In this document: positions 24,411 through 35,425 of the stretch, piece by piece
Numbering within the stretch: the stretch's first letter is position 1
Layout of the letters: each line of letters starts with the position of its first letter
Assembly: GCA_963678675.1 (NCBI GenBank)
Contig: OY783191.1
Coordinates: 21,812,024 to 21,876,023 of the forward strand
Direction of reading: 5' to 3'
From: Xiphydria camelus
Lineage: Eukaryota > Arthropoda > Insecta > Hymenoptera > Xiphydriidae
DNA length: 64,000 nt
The notes under the pieces: generated by a model
What the model saw: only the letters and a program-made list of their open reading frames with translations
What the model was told of the DNA's origin: nothing
The model's database searches: none
Translations under genes and position numbers: made by a program

Positions 24411-27400
24411 CGAGGACTGGCCGACTCTTAGTCACCATGGCTATCGGGAGGGTCAAATTCTTGCAGATAAATTTGCAACACATACTGCATAGCGGCCTCG
24501 GCGATTCTTAGCCGAGGTCTGGCAGTGGGGCAAACAGATATAGCTCTGATTCAAGAGCCCTGAATTACAGGAGAGGGCAGGGTTGCGGGGCTGCAACTGA
24601 GGGGTGGAAACCTAATATACGCACCCTCGAGGGAGGGTCCCAGGGCCTGTGTGAGTAAAAGATGCAGTGCTCTGAGACTCCAAAAATTTTTCACCAGAGA
24701 TCTGGCGGCGATGAAAATCGGGCTTAGTGTGTGAGGTGGGAGGACCGACGTAGTGGTCGGGTCGGCCTACTTCCCGCACGATTCTGAGGACCCTCCCCCC
24801 ACGAGGGAACTCATAAGCCTTGTTGACCACTGCAAAAAAGAGGGGCTCCAGTTGGTAGTGGGGTGTGATGCAAATTCACACCACACCATCTGGGGCAGCT
24901 CTAATATAAACAAGAGAGGTATAGAATTGTTAGAGTACCTCTCGACAACAGATCTCGATATCCTCAATAGGGGCTCGAGGTCTACCTTTGTCACCTCCCG
25001 TAGACAGGAGGTGATTGATATAACCTTGAGCATGTGCAAGTTGGCCCAAGTGACCAGGAACTAGCAGGTGAGCGGAGAGGTAACACTCTCGGATCATCGC
25101 CAGATCACCTTTAGCGTCGAGGGGGATTCGGACTCGAGCCCACAACGGAGGTATACCGCAATCCCCTAGAGGGCCACGAACTGGGTCTCCTATAGGGAAG
25201 AGCTCGGCGAAAGGCTCCGGGACATTCAGAACAGCTTCCCGAGGACAAAGGTGAGGATAGACGGCGCGGTAGAATGTCTGCAAGCTGCCGTCATCCAATC
25301 CTATGAGTCCGCGTGCCCAGCTAAGCGACGCAAGAACAGCACCAGGGTACCCTGGTGGAATAAGGAGTTAAATAAACTCCGCACGGGCACCCGCACGCTG
25401 CTTAATAAGGCGGTGAAAACCAACATGGATCAGGACTGGGAAAATTATAGGTCTTCTCGGAGGACCTATAAAAAGCTGGTCAGATCATCAAAAAGAGAGT
25501 CTTGGAGAAGATTCTGCGGGGAACTGGAGGCTTTGCCTCAGGTTACCAGACTGCGCAGGATCTTCGTAACATGACCCTCAACAAAGCTTGATGGACTTAC
25601 ACTCCTAGACGGCAGGGATGTGAACAGCCATGAAGAAATATTAACGCACCTTTTAGAGGTGCATTTTCCAGGCTCCGGCCCCGCGATCCCCCCCATCGAA
25701 GAGGATCAATGGGGGAGTAGGACGGGGGACTGGAAGACTGCCGCAAAGGTAGTCACAATCAGCAGGATCGAGTGGGCCATTAAATCCTTTGAGAGATTTA
25801 AGAGTCCGGGGGTGGATGGGACCTTCCCAGCTCTCCTACAGGAGGGAGGGGAGGACTTACTGAAACGCCTCTATACTATCTACAGATTCTGTCTAGCTTT
25901 GGGATATACCTCTGAGGCTTGGAGAAAGGTCAGAGTAGTCCCAAATCGCAGAGGCAGAGGTTTATACCAAGACCGGGTAAGAACTGCTACGACCAGGCCA
26001 AGTCTTTTAGGCCATCAGCCTGACATCTTTCTTGCTCAAAACGCTGGAGAGACTGGTTGATAGGTATATCAGGGATACCGCTCTGATCGAAAGACCAATA
26101 GAGCGGACTCAACATGCATACCAGACCGGTAAATCCGTAGAGACGGCTCTCCGCTGTCTCGTTCGTGAGATAGAAGGGTCTCTCGATAGGAAAGAATCGG
26201 TTCTGAGTGTGTTTCTAAATATTGAGGGGGCTTTTGGGAACACCTCCTTTGAAGCCATCTGCGAGGCGGCGCGAGGGTTCGGCATTGACGAATTCATCGT
26301 TAGCTGGATCCAGAGTATGCTGCAGACGCGGAGGGTTTGGGCCAGTCTCGGAGAAGCTGAGGTGGAGGCTCGGGCTGCCAGGGGATGTCTGCAGGGGGTA
26401 TTTTCCCCACTCCTGTGGACTCTGGTGGTGGACGGGCTTCTGGTGGAGCTCAGAGAGGCTGGCTTCACTGTGCAGGGATATGCTGATGACTTGGCTATCT
26501 CTGTTAAGGGGAAAGACACCGAGGTGCTGGCGAGGCGAATGCAACGCGCGCTGGTCCTCGTGCAGAACTGATGCCTATCTTAGTCGCTAAAGGTTAACCC
26601 AAGAAAAACTGAGATGGTGATGCTCACACGTAGGAGGGGCTTTAAATTTAAAGCTCCTACCATCTTCGGCGTCGAGCTAAAGACCTCCAAAGAGGTGCGC
26701 TATTTGGGGGTAACCTTGGATAGTAAACTTCTGTGAAGAAGTCACATAAATAAGCAGGCCCAAAAGGCAATTTTTCTACCTTTTGGGCCTGTAGAAGAAT
26801 GTTCAGCTGCACATGGGGACTAAGACCGGGAGTGGTGGCGTGGATCTTCACTGCCATCCTAGTGCCTCAGCTCATCTATGCGTCAATAGTCTAGTGGCCC
26901 TCTCTTATGAGGAACATCAACCGCAAGACGTTACTCAAAGTCTACAGGCTAGCATGCCTGGGGATAACCGGTGCCTTACGCACAACCCCGACCCTGGCCA
27001 TAGGGGCCCTCCTTAACCTAGCACCTCCCTACCTTTTGGCGGAGGCTGGGGCGAGGAAAACGGCTCTACGCCTGTACTTCAGTGGATACTGGAGACAAGC
27101 GGCCAGGGGGCACGCCACGATCATTTGGGGGAACGGAGTGTTAGAGGACTTCGCCCTGAAAAGGGGGGATCGATGCCAAGATAGCTATCGCTTTCAGCGT
27201 CGATTCGAAGTTCTCACCCCGGACAGATTGTCATGGGAGGGGGATAAAAATCACCTTCTGTCCCCGGAAGGACTCATCTGGTTTACAGACGGGTCCAAAA
27301 TGGAAACGAGAGCGGGGGCGGGAGTATGGTGCGGCGGGCCAAAGGTAGAATTATCTTTCGCCTTAGGCCGCGACGTTATAGTATTCCAGACGGAGGTGTT

Positions 27401-28188
27401 TGCCATCTGGGCCTGCGTCGGATTTATTCTGAACAAGGGCTACAGGGGCAAGCACATCTATATCTGCAGTGATAGCCGGGCCACGCTCGGAGCGCTCTCT
27501 TCAGTGAAGGTTACATCGGGACTGGTCCGGGACTGCAGGGATAGATTGGAACGACTCGCAAGTGAGAATCGAATAAAGTTGCTATGGGTACCGGGTCACA
27601 CCGGCATTGCTGGCAACGAGAAAGCTGACGAGCTGGCTCGGTTGGGCTCTTCGCGGCCTAATCCGGAGCATAATATAGGCATCTCCATTGGGCTCGTGAG
27701 GGAAGTGGCTCGTAACTGGATTAAGGGCCGCTTCGCCGACCTTTGGGCACGGGCCCCGGGTATGAAGCATACGAGGGCTCTTTTTAAAGGACCCTCTAGT
27801 AAGGTGGGCACTAGGTTGTTGAACCTGAACAGGGCTCAGCTACGGTGGATCGTGGGGCTTGTCACTGGACACTGGCTCACGAGGAAACACCTGGGGAACA
27901 TGGGCCTCGGTACGGAGGTCCTGTGCCCCAAGTGCGGAGATGAAGAGGGAACTCCTCTACATATACTGGCGCGCTGTGAGAAGTTGACGGCCCTTAGGTA
28001 TCTATCCTGGGGGCCCCCTCTTTCGGCGATGCCAGTATTAAGGACATCGGGGTGGGTGAGCTTTTGCGCTTTGCGAGGAAGGCTGGCATACTCCGTAGTC
28101 ATATTTAGGGCTGCCCCAATTGGGACCCGGGCACAATGGTCCACTAGGACTAAGCGCCCGGCTGATGCCACCTCATAATTCAAAATCC
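24411..28188 (+). mobile_element. 5'-truncated I/LOA-type LINE
   Basis: The insert is flanked by a probable target duplication, CCAATTTTCAGC (about 24400-24412) and CCAAATTTTCGC (28187-28198). It contains ORF2 only; no ORF1 is present, so it was 5' truncated on insertion. There is no clear poly-A tail. It lies in the 5' part of the rosa-like mariner in the same orientation. Confidence 0.75.
24437..28178 (+). pseudogene. LINE ORF2: endonuclease, reverse transcriptase and RNase H (broken)
   Basis: Starting at ATG 24437 the frame opens with the endonuclease motif KFLQINLQH, then breaks. Later parts are an apurinic-type endonuclease core (GCDANSHHTIWGS, ~24867), reverse transcriptase fragments (KSPGVDG, ~25800; TQHAYQTGKS, ~26108; GYADDLAIS, ~26477), RNase H (FTDGSK ~27280; TEVFAIWA; CSDSRATLG; WVPGHTGIAGNEKADELAR ~27588) and a terminal CPKCGDEE...H...C knuckle (~27927). 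The RNase H frame (26907-28178) is the longest intact block. Frameshifts and stops occur in the endonuclease, between RT blocks (~25940-26040) and after RT (~26580-26900). Having RNase H in ORF2 places it in the I/LOA group rather than R1. It would have copied its own RNA at the insertion site; it is now dead. Confidence 0.85.
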
Positions 28189-28252
28189 AAATTTTCGCTT
28201 ATACTTTGTACTCAGAGTATGCCAACTTCGACGCTCAACATTTGACAGATAA

Positions 28253-28870
28253 CACAGGCCTGCGAAATTAAAGTTTTTGAAAAATACAAGAGAAGTTTTC
28301 GCTGATTTTTATGTTATTTGGTGTGCTGATTTCTAAAATGACCTCCATTTTTTCCCATCACGTCAGGATTTTTTGTAAAATTGATATCGCTATTTTTGCT
28401 AGAATCCTATTTGAAAATTAATTATCTCGAACAATTTTACGTACTATCTGGCAACAGTGGTTTTTATGTATTGAAATATATGTAAAATAATCGTTTCTTG
28501 GTGAGGCAAATTAATTTTTCAGCAATCGATTATTTTGTATAGGTTTAAATGGATGAAAACCACTGTTACCAGATCGCAGGAGCCGCCTCTGGTCGAGAGG
28601 AAAACTGAACGTTCCCTTGGGTTTAAACTTAAATACATCAACTTATGGTGTAGTTTCATGGTAGAATCATGGTCAGGCAGGGAGGCAAGAAATTCAACGC
28701 CGAAAAAATGTGTTTACAGTAAATGTTCATAGAAATCCAAGTAAACTTGAATTTTTCAAGAAAACTTGACGTGATAGAACTGTCTTATTATTATTTTTTT
28801 AAATCAATATCAAAAAATACTTAAAGTTCAGTTGTCACTTCCCTTGTATTTTTTTCATCGCAGGCCTGTG
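28253..28870. mobile_element. Harbinger-like MITE, sister of 2379-2972
   Basis: Ends CACAGGCCTGCG and CGCAGGCCTGTG are flanked by TAA (28250-28252 and 28871-28873). The motif CCATCACGTCAG near 28358 is shared with 2379-2972. An inner inverted pair (around 28445 and 28550, TATCTGGCAACAGTGG) gives extra secondary structure. It lies in the 5' part of the mariner. No coding capacity. Confidence 0.7.
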
Positions 28871-28977
28871 TAATCTGTCAGTGTATTGTGACAGTGATTT
28901 AATGTTTATTTTCGAGTTTGTACGTTTAAAGTGTTACAAAATCTCAAATACTTATTTAAATTTAGAATGTGGAAATA

Positions 28978-30140
28978 TGGTGTTTGTTTATGGTTTTTGT
29001 AATATGACTGCTACAGCTGCCGTTGAAGAATATCACCAGCGGTTTCCACATCACAGACATCCTAATAAAAACGGTATTTATCAGGGTTTTCAACAAATTG
29101 TGCGAGACCGGAAAGCTTCCCAGTGCTAACATAATATCTGAACGAGCTACTCGACAAGGTTTAGAAGAAGTAAAAAATATTCTGGATCTAGTAGAAGAAG
29201 ATGCAACGACCAACTCACGAAGAATTGGTATTCAATCAGGCATTCTCTCTCTCTCTCTCTCTACAAAAAAGAGTAATAACCACACTCCACGAGCAAGGCT
29301 TATATCCATACCATATACAAAGAGTACAGCACTTACAACCGGAAGATTATGCTAAACGTATGGAATTTTGTCGGTGGATAAATAATAACCATCGTGTTGT
29401 ATCGCGCATACTTTTTAAAGATGAAACAACATTCACCCGTGACGGCATTAATAATACTCGCAACTGTCATGTATGGTCAGACGAAAATCCCCACGCAACA
29501 TTTGAAAGTAATTTTCAACATAAGTTTTCGGTAAACGTGTGGTATGGTATGGTCGATAGTCATTTAACCTTTAGAGGACGGGGATTTTTTTAAAATAGCT
29601 TGTGTTCACAGGGTGGTCCCTAAAGGGACCACCCCCGTCCTCTAATGGTTAAATGGCTCTTTCATTTTGGAGAATCGCCTCACAGGAGACCACTACTTAA
29701 ATTTTTTACAAAAAGAATTACAAGGACTACTAGAGGATGTTCCTGTAAACATCAGAATGCAAATGTACTATCAGCACGATGGAGTTCCTGCCCATTTCGC
29801 TCGTCAGGTAAAGCATCATTTGGACGAAACGTTTCCAGGGCGTTGGATTGGTCGCGGTGGTCCTATTAGCTGGCCTCCAAGATCTCCAGACTTCACAGCA
29901 CTAGATTATTGTTTATAGGGCTGGTTCAAAAACGAAGTGTATAAAGTAAAAGTGGACACTCGGGAAGCATTAATTAGACGTATAAGAAATACTGCAGCTG
30001 ATATTAAAGAAAATTATGAAGCAATCAGGAGAGCAACAGGCGCCCTTCGTAGACGAAGCAGAAAATATTTAGAGGTTAATGGCGGTACTTTTGAACATTT
30101 ATTAAAAATACGCTATGATTACCAAAATGTTAATGTATGA
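28978..30140 (+). pseudogene. rosa-like mariner transposase (DD41D), broken
   Basis: The transposase can be followed from VFVYGFCN (~28980; start region ambiguous, MVFVYGF) through HTH segments, RVQHLQPEDYAKRMEF (~29320), KDETTFTRDG (first Asp, ~29420), YYQHDGVPAHF (second Asp, ~29767) and PPRSPDFTALDYC (third Asp, ~29875) to the stop at 30138-30140. There are 41 residues between the second and third Asp, matching the DD41D rosa/VS group. Damage includes frameshifts around 29100-29300 (with a CT microsatellite at 29248-29266), the MITE at 29578 and a TAG at ~29917 replacing the usual Trp after the third Asp. A cut-and-paste transposase by family; inactive here. Confidence 0.85.
29578..29648. 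mobile_element. 71-bp piggyBac-type MITE in the mariner transposase
   Basis: Ends CCTTTAGAGGACGGGG and CCCCGTCCTCTAATGG are flanked by TTAA (29574-29577 and 29649-29652). The centre is a perfect hairpin, GGTGGTCCCTAAAGGGACCACC. Deleting the element and one TTAA restores the transposase frame exactly, typical of piggyBac-type insertion. Apart from the terminal repeats it is very short. Confidence 0.85.
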
Positions 30141-30280
30141 AATAATGTTTATTATTAATTACGCTGTAACTTAAAAACAAATTAACATCGATTAAGAACA
30201 TATGAGTTTTGTTTACATTATTTTCTTGTGTACAATGCACTCCTGGAGTTTGATCCGTTCCTCCCGACTCACCCTGTATA

Positions 30281-31224
30281 AGTGATATGCAGCATTCGTG
30301 CAAAAGGTTTAAAACAACATATTCACTATATGTCAGAAAAACGGTCTGCTACTGGATCATCTACGCCCTGAGTACTAACGTTGTATGATAACAAGATACT
30401 GCAGTGAAATAGGTATATTGGAATCAATAGTGCGCACCGAACCAGAGATCGGAAATTACCTCGCATTCTCTGTAAGTACACAATATGTCTAATCTTGCTG
30501 AAAGTTTCGGTGCCTGTCAAATCGATTTTAAACATTTTCAGTTATAACATTTACCGGCCCCAATTTTAATAATATATTAATACATTTTTAGTCATAATAC
30601 TTTATAAAAACCTATTTCCGATCTGTAAAACATCATGCCGAATGATTTTCAAATTATTTCGCTGCAAAAGAATCGTTCGAACTTTTTGCTAACTTTTTTT
30701 TAATACTGCCAACCGTAATAATATTGACAGAGGGCCCGTAAAAAAGTCTTAATTTTCCCGCAAGCATGTTTGAGTGCGTTTAAAAACTTGTAAATGAATT
30801 AGCAAACCGTAGGCTACTAATCTAACAAAATCAAAGAGGTTGTAGGATTTATTTAAAAAACAGGTAAACCATAAGCCACTAACCTAAGGTAAGAGATTGA
30901 GGGCACTATGAAATGAAGGGGTTAGGAGCAAACGGATACAAGTGCATTTTTATGAGAAAATGAGAAGTACCGATTCTAAATATACACTTTTATACTATAA
31001 CTTAAATTTCTTTAAAAACTTGCTCTGCATGAGTACAAGACTGACATCAAATTGATTTTCTGTTTGCAGCTAAAAATTACTGAAAACTTAATAACTTTGA
31101 ATGCAGATTTTGAACATTTTCACATTATGCACTTATATCCCTTTGCTTCTGACCCTTTCAAATGTATTTAAATAAATCGATAAAATTACGTACCCGTCTA
31201 TAGCACTGTATATTTTATTTATTA

Positions 31225-31227
<3 letters not shown>
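30281..31227. other. AT-rich non-coding spacer
   Basis: There is no reading frame with coding character, no inverted ends and no tandem repeat apart from the TA microsatellite that begins at about 31228. Confidence 0.5.

Positions 31228-31275
<48 letters not shown>
31228..31275. repeat. (TA)n microsatellite
   Basis: About 24 uninterrupted TA units. The position matches the TA-rich tail of the adjoining reverse-oriented retroposon-like copy (31276-31886), so it probably grew from that tail. Confidence 0.9.
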
Positions 31276-31277
<2 letters not shown>

Positions 31278-31886
31278 GAATGTTTGTCTGTCTGTATGTC
31301 TCTTATGCCTTCCTAAACCGTTCATCCGATTGCGATGAAATTTTGGGAAATGGTTGGACGCATGCCCGCGATGGTTTCTGAGTTAGTAAATCTTATACAG
31401 GGTGTTCAAAAAGTCCCTGTACGGCCGATTATCTCAGCGGGAAAACATTTTAGAGAAAAATGTTTAATACAAAACTTTAAGGATTTTCCCTTGGCTACCC
31501 AGTGGTCGTATTGAATTTGACCCTGACCGCGTGACCTTTAAGGTAATATCAAATGCCTTCCTAAACCGTTCATCCGATTGCGATGAAACTTTGGGGAATG
31601 GTTGGACGCATGCCCGCGAAGGTTCCTGAGTTAGTAAATCTTATACAGGGTGTTCAAAAAGTACCGGTACGGATGATTATTATGCCTTCCTAAACCGTTC
31701 ATCCGATTGCGATGAAACTTTGGGGAATGGTTGGACGCATGCCCGCGAAGGTTTCTGAGTTAGTAAATCTTTTAAAAGGTGTTCAAAAAGTACCGGTACT
31801 GATGATTATTATGCCTTCCTAAACCGTTCATCCGATTGCGATGAAAAGTTGGGGAATGGTTGGACGCATACCCGCGAAGGTTTCTG
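31276..31886 (-). mobile_element. Third copy of the AGCAGCCCGTCCCGG retroposon-like family, truncated
   Basis: Reading on the minus strand, this matches the 3' portion of the units at 11196-14259, including the GTCTGTCTGT tract and about three 129-bp monomers with the same variants. Its 5' half is missing: homology stops exactly where the 31888-35112 transposon begins and does not resume on the other side. Confidence 0.8.
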
Positions 31887-32070
31887 ACAAGGGGACCCTT
31901 CGAGAGTCGGAGCACCGATTGTAATGAATTTTTTTTTTATAAATAAAGGGAAGTCCCCTGAGTAACGCTCATACTTTACTTTTGTCCAATGCGCCTTTGT
32001 TTATTTAAAAAAAAAGAAATTGTTTTGACGCGTAAAGTGTGTACTGTAATGTAATACTCGGTATCCAAGA

Positions 32071-32158
32071 TAACGGCGTGGCGCAGTCGGCTAAGGCATA
32101 GACTTACCACGCGGGCGTCCCGCGTTCGATTCCCGTGCATGCACTATCTTTTTTTTTT
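32071..32158 (+). ncRNA. tRNA-like module inside the left TIR
   Basis: A-box TGGCGCAGTCGG (from 32079) and B-box GTTCGATTCCC (from 32124) are about 34 bases apart end to start, as in a tRNA gene, and are followed by a T-run at 32149-32158. The acceptor and T stems pair only partly by eye. GGCTAAGGC after the A-box resembles Leu/Ser-type tRNAs. Transcription by polymerase III would run inward toward the transposase promoter and stop at the T-run. The mirror copy is at 34842-34929. Confidence 0.6.
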
Positions 32159-32292
32159 GCCAATTTCGAACTTTTTCACTTTTTTTATTATTCAAACTAT
32201 TGCTACTAATCTTTAGAAGTAAAATAAATCTAGGTAACGTGAATAAAAAATTTTTTTGCATTTAAAACTATATTTTGAACGATTGTTACTAA

Positions 32293-32595
32293 TCATTCGA
32301 AGGCAAATTAGTGAAGTTTTGGTGACAATTTCTATGCTTCACATTAAATGACGTCAATGCCGGGTAAGTGCAAATTACTCATTTTCCTACGAAACATTCA
32401 TTAAATTTGGTGGTAATTCACTCGTGACGTCAACACCAGGTAAGTGTCATTCGAAGGCAATTAGTGAAATTTTGGTAACAATTTCTATGTTTCACATTAA
32501 ATGACGTCAATGCCGGGTAAGTGCAAATTACTCATTTTCCTACGACATTCATTAAATTTGGTGGTAATTCACTCGTGACGTCAATACCAGGGTCA
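32293..32595 (+). promoter_or_regulatory. Tandem repeat with four TGACGTCA (CRE/ATF-type) sites upstream of the transposase
   Basis: A ~152-bp unit is present twice, directly upstream of the first transposase exon. Each unit has two TGACGTCA palindromes: 32349-32356 and 32425-32432, then 32502-32509 and 32576-32583, spaced about 75 bases apart. TGACGTCA is the full cAMP-response/ATF site. The regular spacing makes a role in transcription likely, but it is inference. Confidence 0.6.
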
Positions 32596-32608
32596 ATTAC
32601 TCATTGCT

Positions 32609-34687
32609 ATGTTATACACTCCAACCCTTCTTATTGTCAGCGGGGTATTATGCTGTTCGTCTGGAAACCTAGAAAATGTCCTACAATTACCAGTTACTCA
32701 TTATTCTACGAAGCTACTCCCAAATTTTCCCCCTTTGTTCGAAAATGCCTTAAAAGTCGACGTGATGGAGGTCTTATCATCAGTTTTCTTCCAACGTTCA
32801 CCTAGTACACTTTGGAAGGTATTTTGGAAAATGGAAAACGAGTCAGGAATACCTGAACGTCAAGAATCGCCCATAAGTAATGAGTGCTTGAAGTATGAGG
32901 AAGATATGAGAATAACTTTCTCGAATTCTTGGTTCCTTGTGTCAGAGATTCTGGAGGAGGATGGATTGAAAATTAAGGATGCCTCGGCTCCAAACAAATT
33001 CACAAGTCGAGAGATTGTTTTGGCAAAGGAATTGGCTCAAACAATAGAAGATATTATAACTACGGGCCATTTTATCGTTGACGAGGACCTTATCACTTCG
33101 GAAGAACCAGATGAAGAGCAACTATATGAAGAGGTATGTTTCTGTAATGTGTAATCTTGTATTTTTTGCTCTGGAAATGTTCTCATGACTTCATTGGATT
33201 TGTGTTTTTTTATTTTCTTCTTGCAGTGTCCAGATCCAGCGATGGATACAGATTACAGCCAGAATTACAGTCCTGATGACGACGAGGAACCATCTTCGAA
33301 AGATTACATCCCGTTGGAGTACAAGGCCAAAGCTGTGGCCCTCGCCCAGGCTCATCCCAAGTGGAGTTTGAAGACTCTGCACGCTCATGGTTGCACACGG
33401 CTGAAAAGGAAGGATTATCTAATTCAATGGAAAAAGGATGTCCAGGGAAGTGGCACTAGGAATGACAAAATAGGGATGATTAACTCTGGAACATTCGAAC
33501 GGTTTGAAGAAACGAGAAGCCGATTGGAGCAAGTGACGACACGAGATCTACAACAGTGGGCTACATCCAGTTCTTTTCCGTATATTTCAGAGAAATTCAC
33601 ATTTCGAGCAAGCAGTTGCTGGGTTCAGAATTTCAAGAGAAAATACGGAATAAGACAACGAAAAGTCACGAAATTCGTCAGTAAGAATGACATGGCTACC
33701 TTGGAGGAAACTTTGGAAGCAGCGGAAAGATTCAGAGTGGCAACGAGGTTTCTGATGCCTAACTATCATCCCGACTTCATCATCAATAGTGACCAGACCG
33801 GATGTCAGTATGATACAGCATATAATAGGAGTTTCGATTATAAAGGCGCGAAAACGGTTCTCGTTAAAAAACGAAACTTATCGAAGCTCACTCATTCGTA
33901 TACAGCACAGTACAGCGTCACTGCATCTGGTAAATTGCTCCCCCACGTTTTTATCTGTCTGCAAGAACCTGCAAATAATTTTGGTCCTCAAGTTTCCAAA
34001 AAAGTTGAACAGCTTACTAAAGAATTAGGAAATGTTGTAATTACTTGCTCAAAATCAGGTAAGTTGACTACACATTTATACAGAAAATCTCTGAAGACAA
34101 CGTTGAAGCCTTATGTTAAAGAAGATAAATTTGTTTTGCTCGTCGATTCGTGGAGTGGTCAAGCCGATAGTACTTTGTATGACGATGTGTTCACAAACAG
34201 TGATGGGGAAGTTACTTGCACATTAAAAATTATTCCTCCTAAATGTACCCCTTTGTGTCAACCATGTGACGTATACTTTTATCGACAAGTGAAGAATTTT
34301 GTGAAGAGATTACAGAATGCGTCAGATTTATTAAAAGAACAACGAGAACTGTCATTTCGAGAAGACGCAATCAAGATCCACTCAATTATTCATCATCAGT
34401 TGAGTGCGCCCGCATTCACCGAGATGATTAAATATGCGTGGTTTGCGTCTAAATTGATAGAAGAAAGACCTTTTTTCAATAATATAAATGATGTCTGTTT
34501 CCCATTGAGCAATTTGAAACAGAAATGTAACTGCGGTTTTGTAACGTTTATGAAATGTGCTTGGTGTAAAGAGATTTTGTGTTTTAAGTGTTTATATGAT
34601 ATTTATCATCCTAAAGTATGTAAGATGTCGGCCCCAGAATCACCATCGGAATCGTCCGATGGAATTAGCGATAAGTATACCAATTAA
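32609..34687 (+). CDS. Pogo/Tigger-like DDD transposase, two exons, apparently intact
   Basis: Exon 1 (32609-33133) and exon 2 (33227-34687) are joined by a 93-bp GT-AG intron (33134-33226; GTATGT donor, pyrimidine-rich TTCTTCTTGCAG acceptor) in phase 0, giving ~661 residues. The start is uncertain: in-frame ATGs at 32765 and 32831 (MENESG) are alternatives, and 32831 begins the more protein-like part. Order: acidic N-terminus; helix-turn-helix region (YKAKAVALAQAHPKWSLKTL, ~33318); second DNA-binding half; catalytic motifs INSDQTGCQ (~33785), LLVDSWSGQ (~34138) and PLCQPCDVYFYRQ (~34252), with 40 residues between the second and third Asp; C-terminal CNCGF...CAWC...CFKC...H..C zinc motif (~34530-34618). 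By family it excises and reinserts DNA using the TIRs. It has no stops, unlike every other transposase here. Confidence 0.85.
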
Positions 34688-34841
34688 ATTTAAAATTTCA
34701 CTTGTTACGAATAAATGAAAATGCTTTTTGTAATTGAACGTATTTAAATTTTGTTTTTTCGCCTTATCTAGATTTATTTTACTTCTAAAGATTAGTAGCA
34801 ATAGTTTGAATAATAAAAAAAGTGAAAAAGTTCGAAATTGG

Positions 34842-34929
34842 CAAAAAAAAAAGATAGTGCATGCACGGGAATCGAACGCGGGACGCCCGCGTGGTAAGTC
34901 TATGCCTTAGCCGACTGCGCCACGCCGTT
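34842..34929 (-). ncRNA. tRNA-like module inside the right TIR
   Basis: This is the inverted mirror of the left-TIR module with identical A-box and B-box sequence, reading inward on the minus strand and ending in a T-run (A-run 34842-34852 on the plus strand). The boxes are unchanged between the TIR copies, whereas flanking bases have changed. Confidence 0.6.
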
Positions 34930-35180
34930 ATCTTGGATACCGAGTATAACATTACAGTACACACTTTACGCGTCAAAACAATTTCTTTTTTTTTTAATAA
35001 ACAAAGGCGCATTGGACAAAAGTAAAGTATAAGCGTTACTCAGGGGACTTCCCTTTATTTATAAAAAAAAATTCATTACAATCGGTGCTCCGACTTTCGA
35101 AGGGTCCCCTTGTTAGCCAATAGATCAATCAGGACCAAGTATTCCGTTGTGGTAGGGGTCCTGATTGGCCTACTCACTAA

Positions 35181-35425
35181 GAAACGTATACCAGGTCTTT
35201 GCGTATGTGTTGACATAGGAATCGTGCGAGTGCGAGTGAGAACGCGGATTAACACTGATGAACCCATAAGAGTTTCTCTGTCGCATACTCCAACTGGACA
35301 AGTCCGAGGAGGACGGAGAATGTGCGACAGAGAAACTCTTATGGCTTCACCAGTGTTAATCCGCGTTCTCACTCGCACTCGCACGATTCCTATGTCAACA
35401 CATACGCAAAGACCTGGTACGTTTC
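35181..35425. mobile_element. 245-bp hairpin element
   Basis: Arms of ~110 bp run from GAAACGTA(T)ACCAGGTCTTTG to GAGTTTCTCTGTCGCA with a ~30-bp loop around 35295. It is near-perfect and GC-richer than its surroundings. Reading frames on both strands are palindrome shadows. Family unknown. Confidence 0.75.

Larger units (their letters stand above)
24252..30280 (+). mobile_element. rosa-like (DD41D) mariner carrying nested insertions
   Basis: Inverted ends are present: the left end (24252-~24400) contains ACTCCAGGGGAGCGTATTGT and the right end (~30150-30280) its imperfect complement followed by CCCGACTCACCCTGTATA. The left terminus has lost a few bases. The element is opened by a LINE (24411-28188), a Harbinger-like MITE (28253-28870) and a piggyBac-type MITE (29578-29648). 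Without these it is roughly 1.5 kb, normal for a mariner. Confidence 0.75.
31888..35112 (+). mobile_element. Intact pogo/Tigger-like DNA transposon with tRNA-like modules in its TIRs
   Basis: A 3.2-kb unit is bounded by 349-bp terminal inverted repeats (31888-32236 and 34764-35112) that differ at only about seven positions. Inside are a tandem repeat with CRE-type sites (32293-32595) and a two-exon transposase with no stop or frameshift. Outer ends read ACAAGGGGACCCTTCG inward from both sides. I see no convincing target duplication (left flank TTTCTG, right flank TAGCCA). High TIR identity plus an open transposase suggest recent mobility. By transposase motifs it belongs to the Tc1/mariner-pogo superfamily; the subgroup is not one I can name. 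Confidence 0.85.

Noticed and set aside
26109..26544. Minus-strand ORFs opposite the LINE RT
   Set aside because: They are shadows of the GC-rich RT coding frame on the plus strand.
32071..32145. Functional tRNA gene in the transposon TIR
   Set aside because: A and B boxes are good but the acceptor and T-stem do not pair properly by eye, so only a tRNA-derived module is claimed.
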